From NCBI GenBank assembly GCA_028023455.1, contig JAQFVV010012420.1, positions 248,001 through 312,000 on the forward strand: DNA of 64,000 nucleotides, read 5' to 3'. The notes below the pieces were generated by a model, which had not been told where the DNA came from, searched no databases, and was given only the letters and a program-made list of their open reading frames with translations. The stretch's first letter is position 1; every line of letters begins with the position of its first letter. Both the position numbers and the translations under genes were made by a program. Source of the DNA: Epiperipatus broadwayi (lineage: Eukaryota; Onychophora; Udeonychophora; Euonychophora; Peripatidae). Below, piece after piece: positions 34,776-46,383 of this stretch.

Positions 34776-34914
34776 CATGATAATATTTTTTTTCTTCTCA
34801 TATGTCATAGCATCGGCCAGGACGCGAACCCACAACCGTCTGCAACCAACTACTTGCTTGCAGGGCGGCTGCGATGACCTCTCGGCTAACAACGCTTGAC
34901 ATGATAATATTTTT
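34776..34914 (-). mobile_element. tRNA-derived SINE with 15-bp target duplication
   Basis: Identical 15-bp repeats catgataatattttt at 34776-34790 and 34900-34914 flank a 109-bp insert. On the minus strand the insert starts with a tRNA-like sequence. It has an internal A box TAGCCGAGAGG, a B box GTTCGCGTCC (one base from the GTTCGANTCC consensus) and an A-rich tail (gagaagaaaaaaa) next to the duplication. The A-to-B spacing is long, as in tRNAs with a large variable arm. This is the architecture of a LINE-mobilised tRNA pseudogene or SINE. The isotype is not assigned. Confidence 0.82.
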
Positions 34915-36097
34915 ACTGGTATTTTTATGCTTCCACATTTTTCAATTTCGTTTAGTTTTTTTTCTTGGTATTGGTAATTCATATTTTAATAAGTTTTGCA
35001 GTTAAAATCTGAAGAGCAAAAATATAGTTTTAAAAAGATACACAAAACACATTGTTATTATAATCACTGTATTGCCATAAATGTTTTTGTTTTTTTTTTT
35101 TTAAAAAAAAGATTGATTTTTTATTACAAATTAGCACCCATTACCAAAATAATAATTTATCTATTAAAAGCTAAAAAAAAAAAATCTAATGAAGTAAATT
35201 ATATTGGAAAGAAAGGTTTATATTTATTTCTAACCTAAAATCATAATATAATGTTAAATCTGACACTGATTTTATAATATAATTTTATAATCTTTTTCCC
35301 AATTTATTATTATTTATTTAAACAATTTATATACATGTTTGCTGCCAATTAAGCAATGGAGAGATAACTTAAGTGTACACATTTGGGAAAGAAAAAAAAA
35401 GGAGAAGGGAGAGAAAGCTGGCTAAAACATATAATTGAAAGTTAACTCTTAGTCAAGATCTTTAAAACATAGGCTAAAGAATGTTTAAATGCAAAGGCTG
35501 ACTAATAATGCTTTACTTTAAAATTACTAATGTCACTAGTTTGAATAGCTTGCTATGAGCAAGACATCCAGAAAACAATCAAGATCAAATCTACCAACAT
35601 TTTTGAAAAAGTGATTACAGTCAGACCAAAATAGCTCTGATTTCAAGAACAACTCTTTTCACTCTACTCCAGAACTATTCTATTATTATAAAAGCTTGAA
35701 TAAGCAATGGTCATGGTATAGTTATGTGACATTTTAGTGGCTATTATTATTATTACTTGTGACAATCTGTACAAATAAACAAGGATCAATGGTTTTTGGA
35801 TATCCCTATACAACCATTATTAAAAACAGAATGTAACACACACAATCACAAAAGAATTTTAAAAATAAAGTCCCTAATTAACATATTAACTATTTCAAAG
35901 ATGTGAATAATATACCAGTTTAAGTAGTTGACCAATAAAATGACTAATAACATTCTTAAAACATATTGTGAAATAAAAATTCACACACTAAACTAAAACA
36001 GAAAAAAAAAAGAGTAAAAGTGGTATCAAACAAATATCATGTAATAAGTAAGGGTAGTTTGGTATTCTTCTTATTATGATGTATTACTCCAGTGTTG
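34915..36097. other. Unassigned A+T-rich interval
   Basis: I see nothing supported here. Confidence 0.4.
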
Positions 36098-36227
36098 TAT
36101 TATTATAAGTTTGCAATATGTTTAAAATAACACATTCAATGGATTTGGGGACAAATTTAATCGATAAAATTTGTCTGCAGATCCCATGAAGGCATTATTT
36201 TAAACATATTGCAAACTTATAATAATA
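36098..36227. repeat. Inverted repeat, perfect 33-bp arms
   Basis: Arms 36098-36130 and 36195-36227 are exact reverse complements (tattattataagtttgcaa start), with a 64-bp spacer. Outer flanks (gtattactccagtg / caccggaataattt) continue imperfectly. Confidence 0.85.
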
Positions 36228-36239
36228 AATACACCGGAA

Positions 36240-37200
36240 TAATTTGTCATACCACGTGTAATATCAAACTTCAAATCTAACAAAAAAAAAAAAAAATGGA
36301 CATATATTCATTATGAAAAAAGGAAAATAACACATTGTGAGGTTTTAATATTTTTGTAACAATTTATATTAAGGCATTTTGTGCCACCATAAACACCCAG
36401 CACGTGTAATACCAAACTTCAAATCTAAAAAAAAAAAAACTTATTTCTGATGATGGAGAGATATATTTATTATGGAAAAAGGAAAAATATAAAAAAGAAC
36501 CCTGAAATATTTTTTTAAATGGCGAGCTATAACAAAGTTTTAGCTTTACATTTTTTTTAAACCTAAAAAAAAAAATGGCGAACTGTAAGATAAAGCTTTA
36601 GCTTTATCTAAAAATGGTGAACAGAGAGTTTCATCTTATATTTTAAATATTTATATAAAAAAAAAAAAACATATATAAAGCTTTAGAAAATAAAAAAATC
36701 ACAAATATATAAAGTTTTAATCGTAAATGTATTTTTAAATGTAAAACTATTATTTATAAATGATACAAGAGATAAAACTTCATGTATTTTTATTTTTTTT
36801 GAAATTTGGTATTTACACGTGCTGAGTATTTATAACAGCATAAAGTGCTGTATTATGCATGGTACAAAGTGCTGAAATAAAAATTCATAAAAAGTACCAT
36901 ATTGAAAACTCACACCTATCTGTCATAATGCGTTTTTTTTCCTTTTTCCATAATGAATATATCTCTCCATTTTGATAGCATAAAATCATTAAAAGTAAAA
37001 AGCACACAGGTCAGAAAGTTTTACAACTTAGTGATGTGTATATATGTGAAAAGTTGATAGTATGTATATATTTGACATGGATTCGTCATGCAAGGATTCT
37101 AGGATGGCACGACATCATAAACAAAAACTTTAAATAATTATTATCAGACAAAAACTTCACTGGAATAATATGTCTTAGCAGGAATGATACCAAAGTACCT
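36240..37200 (+). repeat. Interspersed repeat shared with 40320-41020
   Basis: Blocks aacttcaaatcta, atggagagatatat, aaatggcgagctataa, tatttgacatggattcgt and cacgacatcataaac occur in the same order at 40320-41020. Part of the unit (cacgtgtaat.ccaaacttc) is itself repeated at 36250 and 36402. No coding sequence is associated. Confidence 0.55.
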
Positions 37201-37412
37201 AAGTAAGCATTAACTATAAAAAAAGCAATAACAAATTCAATAAAACAATTGGTATAATATATAATATGTATTTATTATTAGATTAGTAGACACAGTGAGT
37301 ATAGTGATGAACTTTAAAACTAAAGATCCATGGATTGAATCAAATCTATTACTTCTGATATTTGACATTCATGTAAACTTTAAGCAACAAATCATTTAAT
37401 TAGAAGAGACTT

Positions 37413-37818
37413 GAAGTCAAACTTTCAAGCTCCCTACAACTATCTACTCTATCTTATACAACCAATACACATGACCACACACAGGGGTCAGAGTGATTTA
37501 AAGTAAACATGGATAAGACAATAATAATGAGATCAACAAGAACTTTGAATGATCCATCCTCGGATTTTCATTGATGTAGATGACTGAAGAGTTGGAGGGT
37601 GGAGGAGATTGAAGCCTGTCCATTAAAGTATGAATATTTGCTATCTTAATATAACCTGAGCACTGACTGTATATATGTGTGGGAAATGGTGCTGGCTCAG
37701 CACGAAATATATATATTGAAGATCATTTATCTTTTTCACATGTGTGTAGTCATTTATATTGGTTGTATAAGAGAGAGTTGATAACTGTGAGCTTGAAAGT
37801 CTGAGTTCAATTCCCTTC
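37413..37818. repeat. Foldback repeat with inserted core
   Basis: Arms at about 37413-37483 and 37738-37818 are inverted (actttcaagctccctacaac / gagcttgaaagtctgag, and accaatacacatgac / tcatttatattggttg). The middle holds a sequence related in inverted orientation to 15890-16080. Simpler versions of the same foldback are at 48686-48867 and, as one arm, at 62856-62985. Confidence 0.65.
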
Positions 37819-38545
37819 TAATTACATTAGGTTTAGTATAGATAATATACATGTATTTAAATAAAACATTTAATTGTTTATTTTAAAATTCCACTTCAGT
37901 GATTTAAAAAAATAAGAATGTAATCTATTATTTAAAACTTTTTTCTTGTCAATTTAATTCTATCAAATAAATCAAATGAATAAAAAAGTAAATCCAATCA
38001 ATTATAAAATTAATCAAAAAAGAAAAAAAAAAATTTTTCTTACAATATTCAGTAAATTATTGCATGAATAATCTTATTACTTTAAACAAAAGATACATCA
38101 TGAGTTTAAAAATATACATGAGAGTGAATTCATTATTTCCAAAATTTTTTTTGAAAATAATGAATTTAGTTTATATTAGTAAATGTTTGGATTGTTTTAG
38201 AGAAAATAAAGACATCTCATAAATTGCATACAGAAAATAAATTAAATACAAAGTTAAAGTACATATGAAATAATTTAAACAAAGATTTTAAAATCAAAAT
38301 GTTTGAATGCATAAAATCACTTGAAAGAATTTTAAGATAAAGTTTAATGATAAAATATATAATTGGTAATTAATGGAAAGAAATGTTTTATGTTATTTGG
38401 TATGTAAAAAATTCAGTAAAGATTCAGTGGACATAATTAAGATGAAATTTGATAGTTAAATAATTATAGGGAATTAAATTGGAGAGGTTTTAAGGAATGA
38501 TTTAAACTTTAAATTAAACATAGCACAATGATATATATATATATG

Positions 38546-38746
38546 TAAACAAAGGGAGTAAATCACTCTCCTCCAGATTATGACTTAAAAGCACTATAAA
38601 TTAGAACAAAAGATCAAGAATAGAATGAATCCAATTAATTTATTGACCAGATAGAATATAAGGATTCATTCTATTCTTAATCCTTTGTTCAACATTTAGT
38701 GCTTTTAAGTCATGGCCTGGGGAAGGTTATTTATTTCCTTTGTTTA
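38546..38746. repeat. Foldback repeat (about 86-bp arms)
   Basis: Arms 38546-38632 and 38662-38746 are imperfect reverse complements, for example gacttaaaagcact / agtgcttttaagtc and aagaatagaatgaatcc / ggattcattctattctt, around a spacer of about 30 bp. Confidence 0.75.
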
Positions 38747-38999
38747 AAGAATAATTTAATATAAAGTAAATGTTCTGTTAGAAGGGAATAGTTTTTTAAT
38801 TAAAGTAAATATAATATCTATTTTTCTTTCTGTTTATATAAGGATTGTGTATTTTTTTATGTATTCAATTAATATGGAATTTTTACATTTATATTTATTA
38901 TGTTTATAATTAATATGTCTGATAATGAAAATTATCATGTATAAAGTGTGATAAACAGAATAGCTAAAATTAAAAAAACATTAGTCACAAAAAAACTAT

Positions 39000-39320
39000 T
39001 TGCCAAGCGCTTTCAGTTACTGTGTACCAGAATCATGATGACATATTCGAACTAAATAGTTAATATTCCAGTGCATGCTCAGTGGAACACTAATGTTATG
39101 CTGATTGATAATGTTTTTAGACTTTGCAATAAACCAAACCTCTTTCAACTTCTTCTTTCTATCATTTGATTCATTGCACACAGAATCATGGCAACATATT
39201 GGAACTGAATGGTTAATATTCCAGTGCAATCTCAGTGGAACACTAGTGTTATGCTGATTGTAACATGTCATCATGATTCTGGCACACAGTACTGAAAGCG
39301 CTTGGCAAATAGTTTTTTTG
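39000..39320 (-). pseudogene. PLE nuclease C-terminus remnant with duplication
   Basis: The minus strand at 39017-39274 encodes NESNDRKKKLKEVWFIAKSK, closely resembling the ETNDCKRKIKEAYFI C-terminal helix of PLE C, including the catalytic-type Glu. The following HNISVPLSMHWNI block occurs twice because about 80 bp are directly duplicated (39040-39103 and 39180-39262). Outside lie inverted flanks (tatttgccaagcgctttcag / ctgaaagcgcttggcaaata). The rest of the element is missing. Confidence 0.6.
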
Positions 39321-39561
39321 AATTTTAGCTACTCTGTTTATCACACATTATATGTGAAAAATAATTTTTATTATGTTTATATATATATTTTAGTTGATCC
39401 TTGATAAAGATTATATATTATAATCAAAATGTTGGATATTTGAGATATATATATATGTATGTAATTTGTTATAACAGTTCATATACTAAATATAAGTTTT
39501 TAAAAAAGAAATAGTGTAAATTTTTTTTATCAATTTGAAATAAATGGACTATTTGATGCTG

Positions 39562-39733
39562 ATTTAGTATGCACTCACTGCCATTTTGAGTTCTAAGGAC
39601 CATCCAAAACCACTGCTGACACTTCCAAACAATAAATAACATCGAATCATCCACATGGAGTCGCTTGGATGCGTTACCAGTGGTTTTTTGGGCAGTCCTT
39701 AGAACTCAAGAGGTGGTGAGCGCACTCTAAGTA
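39562..39733. repeat. Foldback repeat (about 55-bp arms)
   Basis: Arms 39562-39615 and 39677-39733 are inverted (tagtatgcactcactgcc... / ...ggtggtgagcgcactcta, and ccattttgagttctaagga / tccttagaactcaa). One arm resembles 8478-8525, so this is a dispersed MITE-like family. Confidence 0.65.
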
Positions 39734-40049
39734 CTAATGGCGCAAAGTGCTGGAGCATGCAGGGAGGGAAAAGGATGCAGAAGTCTGATCAAACCAAGCT
39801 TACAATTTCCAAATACTAAAAGATTATAACTTCTAAAATACGAATTATATTATAGCCTCATTAATAATTTTAAAGCAAGATCAGACTAATAGTTTATTCT
39901 ATGATCAATAGAATTGGCACCCCCGGGTATAGGTGGATAGGAGAGGTGTTGGGAGAGGGTTACAATACGTAAATAAAATCTTTTGTGTTGTTAGTACTGG
40001 AGTGATTTAGTTTTTTGTTATCTTTATTAAAAATATATTTTAATAAATA

Positions 40050-40245
40050 TATTTCAAATCTCAGCTACTCCTAGAACTAGTGGCGTGGGCTAACAGTCAA
40101 TATATAATTATAATAATATAAAGTTGGATCTTTAACTTGCATATCTGCCTACTATACAAATTTTCCAGGTTCCAATAGTCTGGTGGGCCCTTGTATGGCA
40201 GATATGGTAAGACTCCAATACACCCTGACCATTATACAATACTAA
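40050..40245 (+). repeat. Repeat shared with 19035-19245
   Basis: Colinear blocks ctcagctactcct.gaactagtg, gcatatctgcctacta and ttttccaggttcc...gcagatatggtaag match the 19-kb copy. Here it precedes the 40320-41020 repeat rather than a PLE. Confidence 0.55.
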
Positions 40246-40319
40246 ATGAAACAGGTACTTATGAGTTGTACCTTTTTGGTATGACGCTATATGTCGGCAA
40301 AGCCATCAATTCTCTCCCG

Positions 40320-41020
40320 GCATACTACAGCACCTTGTGCTGTCATATTAGCAAACTTCAAATCTTAAAAATATATATGTATACTTTCCAATGATGGAGA
40401 TACATTCAAAAAAGGGAGAAATATGAAAAAGAACACTGAAACATTTTTTAAATGGTGAGTTGTAATTAAATTTTAGATTTCCATTGTTTTTTTAACCTAA
40501 AAAATCAAAATGGTTTACTGTAAGTTTAAACTTATATTTTCATTATCTTTTTTTTTTAAAAAAAAATCTACAAATATAACAACTTTTTAAATGTAAATGT
40601 ATATAAAGTTTAGCTAAAAAAACACAATGCACTAATATAACAACTTTTGCCACTGTATTTTTAAATAAATAAAAAAATACAAATAGTGCAATACATTTGC
40701 TATAAGTTTAATATTATATTTTAAATATTATAATAAAAAAAAAGACAAAATTTTGGCAAAAACAAAACACAAAATGTATTTTTAAAGATAAAACCATATG
40801 ACTTACAAATGATGTGAGAGAGGTATTACATTGTGGGGGGAAATACCCTATGGCGGAGTGAGCTGTTTAATATATGCTAAAATGGAAAGAAATGAATCAG
40901 TTTATTTGACATGGATTAGTTATGTCAGGATTCTTGGTTACCATGACATCATAAACGGTTACTTTGAATAAATATTACTGAACGAAATCATAGCAGGAAT
41001 AATACCAAAGTACTTTTTTA
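40320..41020 (+). repeat. Interspersed repeat, second copy
   Basis: This is the partner of 36240-37200. It ends near gcaggaataataccaaagtac, like the first copy. Confidence 0.55.
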
Positions 41021-43850
41021 AAAAAATACATTGAGAAATTATTTGTTCTTTAAATATATATTAGATACATGAATTTACATTAAAAGTATCATATTTCAAG
41101 GCAATTAATTGAAACAATCAATATCATCAATAAATATGGCTTTTGGGAAAGAGAGCACAATGAGTTCATCTTGATAAAACTATTGACCGCCCTGCATGTT
41201 TTAATGCAATGGTAAGTGGAAAACAAATTGGTTTGGATCAATATATATAGAAAGGTCATGTGCATTTCAAAAACAAAGTAATGAACAGACTAAAAAGTAA
41301 TCCAGGAACCTTTAGCTTTCATGTCCACCATTATTCTATCACTGCACTCAACTATTGTATTAAAATCTTTCCATTTATCAATGATTTCTTAAGCAACTGA
41401 TTATATAATAAACAAAAAGAACGGTAATGAAAAAAACACTGCAGATCAATTCCATGTATTTATATTATTATGTCATAGCTGAAGAAATATATTAATCAAC
41501 ATTTTAACACTGATTAGCAGTCTTAAATATCTTCAGATATTTCACTATCAAGAAATATTCCATAAAATGATAAATAATTAGTATTAATTTCTTTAAATTT
41601 TTAAATTAATTTCACTACCTATTATCTAGGGTTACAACATTAAATAATTTATTTGGTAGTTTAAATTAATAATTACTTTGTGAATATGATATATAGAAAA
41701 AAAAAAAAACAGCATTCACATAACCTTTCCCATAGAAAAACAGAAAAAAGAAAACTTTTATTGGATTACCAATTTCCAGATGAAAAGATTTTACATGCTT
41801 GTTTATCCTCTAACTATGAAGGTAGTTGTCATAAATCGAGTCATCCCATGGCATGGATGTCAACAAAACAACTACCACTATGAATAACTAAATAATCATT
41901 TATTAACTAAATTGGCTATAGGTAGACCACCTTAAAAAAAAAAAAAAAATCTTAAATCTAATTAAAACTTCAAAAAATTCCAAGTTTTACGTGAACAAGG
42001 AATGAATTCAGGTTTTGAGCATAGTAGACAAATGTGCTATCACTATGCTATAAACATTCTTCCAAATGATGATAATAAACAACTTGTCAATAAAAAAGAA
42101 TTAAAAAATACCATAAGTCTATATTTTGACTAGAATAGGCTTTCAAAAAAAGGAAAGCATCCTCACTGAAAGCCAGTCCCTGGCAGATTTCTTCTTCAAT
42201 ATATTTATACATTATGCAGTATTTAATAATTATTTATTCAAATAAGTTAATTTAAAATTATAGAAAATTTTGAATATTTGAATAATAGTAGGAACATAAC
42301 GTTCTTAAAATGCTAATTTTATATACATATAACTTAGTTACTACAAAAGAATCAAAAGATAGAACTCACATTTTAATCCTAACCTTTTTTTAAATAGAAT
42401 TTCATAGATTGTAATGTGCCTATTAAATATATATATTGTATGATGAAAATTATAAATTAAAATGAAATCCATTTAATTTTTTCTTTGTTATAATCATATA
42501 ATTATCAAGAGATTAAAAAGCTTTCATTCAGACCTGAATAAGCTTTAGAAATTTCTAAAACATACAATCTTGCAAAAAAAAAAAAAATCAGATGACTGAA
42601 GATCATGAATAAATTGTGTTTAAAAGCTGATGAAAATTATCTAATGTGATAGAATTCTTCATGATTATTCCCTAACCAATTAACAAAATGTCCATTTCAA
42701 ATTCACCAGCTCATAAAAATAACATTACCTACATATCCATAGAGATTTCACTGGACATAAGCATTTAAAAGAAACAGGCAGAAGCAAAACATTAAAACTC
42801 ATCTCTCACAAAGAGTGCCAATGTTAATAATTTAGGCAGTGTTTAAGCTCAATTTATATAAATTTTCTTGGCATCAATTTTTTTCTTTTCCCCCCTCCCG
42901 TTTCTGTTTCATTTGATCTTTGTTTCTATTGGTGTTGGAGTATCACTATTGATGATGATATTGTATATCTATTTACACATTTACATGCATATACATTTGT
43001 ATATACTCATAGAACAATACATGTTTGTGTTATATATATATATAACAATTCATATCAAAATATAAAGCTAAATTAGAAAATAAATTATTTGTTCTTCAGT
43101 GCACATATACATAAAACAGGTTAGTGAATAAGGCTTGGGGAGCAAAGTATAAAATAAACTAAAAAGAATATGGAAAAGGATGAGCAAAAAAAAAAAAGCT
43201 TTTTATATGAAAAAAATATAAAATGCCTTTGTGCAGATATTATCTTGATGACTTCCTATAATTCCATTGGAATTTATAGATAAACCTTGGAATTTTTTAT
43301 CTTTATTTTAATCAGAATTTTTCTTTGAGGTAGCCCTGCTTATAGCTTACACAGCTAATTATCCCAATATTTGTCAATAAATAAGTATACAACTATTCTT
43401 AGATGATAAAATAAGATAAAAAACAACCCAAATCTTTATCAACAGATAATTGACATGGCAGGTTAATAATGCCATCTCCTGCACTACTTCTATATAAAGA
43501 GCTATAGAGAAGGGTTTTTTTGCCCTGCAAGAGTTTTTAAAATCTGTTTTTGTTATGATTTACAATTAATAACTTTGGAATGAGAGCAACTACATGAAAG
43601 TAAATAGCATTTAATTATAATGAACTATAAAATAGATTCACGTGCTTAATGTTACTTTGAATGTTTCATTATATTTCAATCTTTTTGTTCTTATTATTAA
43701 ATCATGAATAAAATACTCTTAAGCTAGATTTTATATATATATAAAAACATTGAATAAGGAGTACAGTAGTCTTGTTTGGATAAGGGAGGGGCACTATAAA
43801 AAATGTAAAAATATTTGAAAATATACAAAAGAATTGATACTTATTTATAA
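41021..43850. other. Unassigned A+T-rich interval
   Basis: I see no gene, RNA gene or bounded repeat. Poly-A runs occur at about 41698, 41935 and 42577, and (TA)n at about 43034. Confidence 0.4.
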
Positions 43851-44240
43851 ATCTGAGACTTGCATACTTGCTAAAGGAACAGAAAAGAAATTTCAGCCTG
43901 CACAGTGAAGTATAGAGAGATGTATGATAGAACTAACATAGAGGATTCAAAAATGAAAAGCACGAGTGAGAAAATAAATAGGGATTACTGATAACATTGA
44001 AAGAATTAAGAGGTTGAAATGAAGTTGGATTGAACATATTATCAGAAGATATAAAAGATGGATAAGTAAAATCTTAAAACTGTAACTAATAAATTTTAAA
44101 GTTTTAGAAATAGATTATATGTGAGGTAGATCAATGAGATAAGTTTACTGGAATAATGTATTAAAAGGAAAGTTATAGATTGAAGAAACTGATTAAACAT
44201 GGAGAAACCTTTATCCTGCAATGAATTATCAATGGTTGAA
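43851..44240 (+). mobile_element. RTE LINE 3' end, copy D (old)
   Basis: This is a plus-strand remnant of the RTE family, recognised from taaatctgagacttgcatacttgc (the GSETW region) through gaagttggattgaacatatt to gagaaacctttatcctgcaatgaattatcaatgg at the 3' end. It is more diverged than copies A and B and has no usable frame. Confidence 0.6.
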
Positions 44241-44428
44241 ATGATGACATCTAATTTGGAAATCTGTACTAGTAACTGACTATACATACATGTTTATATA
44301 TTATGTTCTAAGGTGAATTTTACTATATCACATTTTTCTACTATGATGTATTCATTTTTTATTGTATAAACATTTTTTTTTTAAAAAAATAAAATAAAAT
44401 TAAACTATAAAAATATTAACTTATATAG

Positions 44429-44795
44429 CAGCGGTCCCCAACCTTTTTCACTTAAGAGCACATTCTATAATACCGGCCAGGTGGTGGGCCCCATTTATTT
44501 TTTCAATGTAAATTTATAGTTGGATATTGTTAATAATACACATAATGTACAAAAAAATATTTATTTCAAAAATAAAATTTTAACATATAATTAACGTTTA
44601 TATTTTTACGCTGTAAAAGTATAGTATGCCCTACAATTTGAGTACAATATAATACAATAATTTATAAGAAATTTCAAAAATTAAATTTATTTTTATCAGA
44701 TAAATAATTTTTTATCGTGTTCAGATAGCGGCGGGCACACATAAAATGGTCTGTGAGCACCATGTTGCCCGCGGGCATAGGGTTGGGGACCCCTG
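44429..44795. mobile_element. hAT-type MITE with 8-bp target duplication
   Basis: This is a 367-bp element with terminal inverted repeats cagcggtccccaacc (44429) and, read inward from the other end, caggggtccccaacc (44795). It is flanked by identical 8-bp ttatatag at 44421-44428 and 44796-44803. The duplication fits the nTnnnnAn preference of hAT transposases. Sub-terminal GC-rich blocks (ccaggtggtgggcccc; ttgcccgcgggcat) flank an A/T-rich middle. There is no transposase frame, so it was mobilised in trans. Confidence 0.92.
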
Positions 44796-44803
44796 TTATA
44801 TAG

Positions 44804-45898
44804 TATCTCAGACAAATTATTTTGGAAGCTTTATTTTCCTGCTAACAATAGCTAGACATCCTTTTAACAACAAATACTGGATTAGGTTAGAAAATGACCA
44901 ACTACGTGACTGCCATCTGAATTTAAATCTAGGTTCTAACTTTCATTGGCCAATGTATTACTTATTACAGAACAAGGTTCTTTTTCATTAAGTGCATTTA
45001 TATATATCAAATAAATTTTCCACCCATGATAATATAACACATTAAATATTAATATTAAACATACAAAAAATATTGAACATTTTTTTTCTTTTAAAAATAT
45101 ATGAGAGGGGGGGGGAGATATCTGGGAAATTCTATATTTAAATAGTAATCTATTATTCATGCACTTCTGTCTATTAAAATTAAAAATATCTTTCACAAAG
45201 CTGTCAATAAAAATGATTCATCTCTAAAAAATTTAAGATAGCAATTTCACAACATTAAAAAAAAAAAAAAAGGAACTACAATAAATAAAATCGGAAAACA
45301 ATAGATTAATAAGTTAATATATATAAAAATAATAGATTAATACCGTTAATATATATTTAAAAGTGAAATTATTACTAAGACATTTAACTTAATTGCTATG
45401 GCAACTAAAAAGTAGAGAGGGGGGAAAAAAGTGATTTACCTGGGCTGACATTAGGTAACCGAACTAAAGGTTGACTAGGTGGTGAATTATTGAAGAAAAT
45501 ATCAATCAAATGACTTGCAGGACCTGAGTGATAGTGATTAAGATCATTTATAGCCCTTGAAAAGACACAAATATGACCAATAAACATATAAATATATCTT
45601 GATAGACACGTAAAAAATTATATTTTTTTTAAATAATAATAATAATGTAAACCATATATTTTTTGAATATGAAATTTTATTTATTTAGTCTATAATTTGT
45701 TTGTTTTTTACTGTAACTTTATTAGATTGTCATAATATGCACAGTCTGGATAATTGTTAAGTGTGTGATGTATTATCTATGTTTTCTACAACTATTAAAG
45801 TCAGAGACTGTTAAATCTTATTTCTGTTGAAGATATGACTGGAAACTATCAGGTATCCTGAATTTGTTGGGAGACATTATTCTTAATTGTATTTTTAT
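44804..45898. other. Unassigned A+T-rich interval
   Basis: I see no supported gene or RNA. Confidence 0.4.
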
Positions 45899-46021
45899 TT
45901 TGGACTATTTCTATACATCTATGTGTTGAATGTCTTTAGAAAAGTTCAATTTTTATTTGAATATTCCAAATGCATTCAACTGTTAGTAATATCACAGCAA
46001 ACAGGTTAGTATACGCATAAC

Positions 46022-46055
46022 GTTTCAAGAGGTATTTTTCTCCCCTCTTCTTCAG
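46022..46055 (-). ncRNA. Hammerhead-like ribozyme core, left arm
   Basis: On the minus strand it reads CTGAAGA, then AGAGG ... CCTCTT around a GGAGAAAAATA loop, then GAAAC. Both conserved boxes are intact and the intervening segment forms a good stem (AAGAGG with CCTCTT, allowing one base of sliding). This matches the compact hammerheads known from Penelope-like elements. Helices I and III were not modelled. Confidence 0.6.
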
Positions 46056-46074
46056 GTGTTGCTGTGACAGTACT

Positions 46075-46160
46075 AGCATGGGATTCGACCCTGGGTCCTT
46101 AGATTCTTGATTATTGAATTTTAAGGTAACGCTCTAACCAACTGAGCCATCTGTCATTGG
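46075..46160 (-). repeat. tRNA-like sequence in inverted-repeat centre
   Basis: The minus strand has an A box TGGCTCAGTTGG and a B box GGGTCGAATCC (one mismatch to GGTTCGANTCC), with D-arm-like GTTAGAGC. Between them CCTTA and TAAGG can pair around a 20-nt loop, too large for an anticodon arm, so it is a degenerate tRNA or tRNA-derived SINE head and not a functional tRNA gene. Confidence 0.6.
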
Positions 46161-46175
46161 TCAGGTCAGCAACAC

Positions 46176-46206
46176 CTGAAGAGGGGAGAAAAATACCTCT
46201 CGAAAC
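46176..46206 (+). ncRNA. Hammerhead-like ribozyme core, right arm
   Basis: This reads CTGAAGA, GGGG ... CTCTC, GAAAC on the plus strand. It is the partner of 46022-46055 with a 3-bp deletion after the first box. The conserved boxes are intact. Stem II would need G-U pairs. Confidence 0.55.
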
Positions 46207-46383
46207 GTGCGTATACTAACCTGTTTGCTGTGATATTACTAACAGTTAGTGCATATACTAACCTGTTTGCTGTGATATTACTAACAGTTGAATGCATATG
46301 GAATATTTAAATAAAAATTTAACTTTTCTAAAGACATTCAACACACATATTAGATGATGGAAATAGTCCACTATAAAAATACA

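Larger units (their letters stand above)
45899..46383. repeat. Inverted repeat with hammerheads around a tRNA-like core
   Basis: The left arm (about 45899-46070) and right arm (about 46165-46383) are close reverse complements. They share caacacatag.tg-type ends, the caactgttagtaatatcaca and aaacaggttagtata blocks, the hammerhead-like core, and ttcaggtgttgctg next to the centre. The right arm has an internal 42-bp direct duplication (gtatactaacctgtttgctg at about 46210 and 46254). The central 90 bp is tRNA-like. The arms look like PLE terminal repeats in tail-to-tail orientation. Confidence 0.75.

Noticed and set aside
42868-43065. Hydrophobic 65-codon plus-strand frame resembling a membrane peptide
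   Set aside because: It is driven by a pyrimidine tract and a (TA)n repeat; no gene signals.
46075-46160. Functional tRNA gene
   Set aside because: The anticodon arm would have a 20-nt loop and the T arm is imperfect; kept only as tRNA-like.
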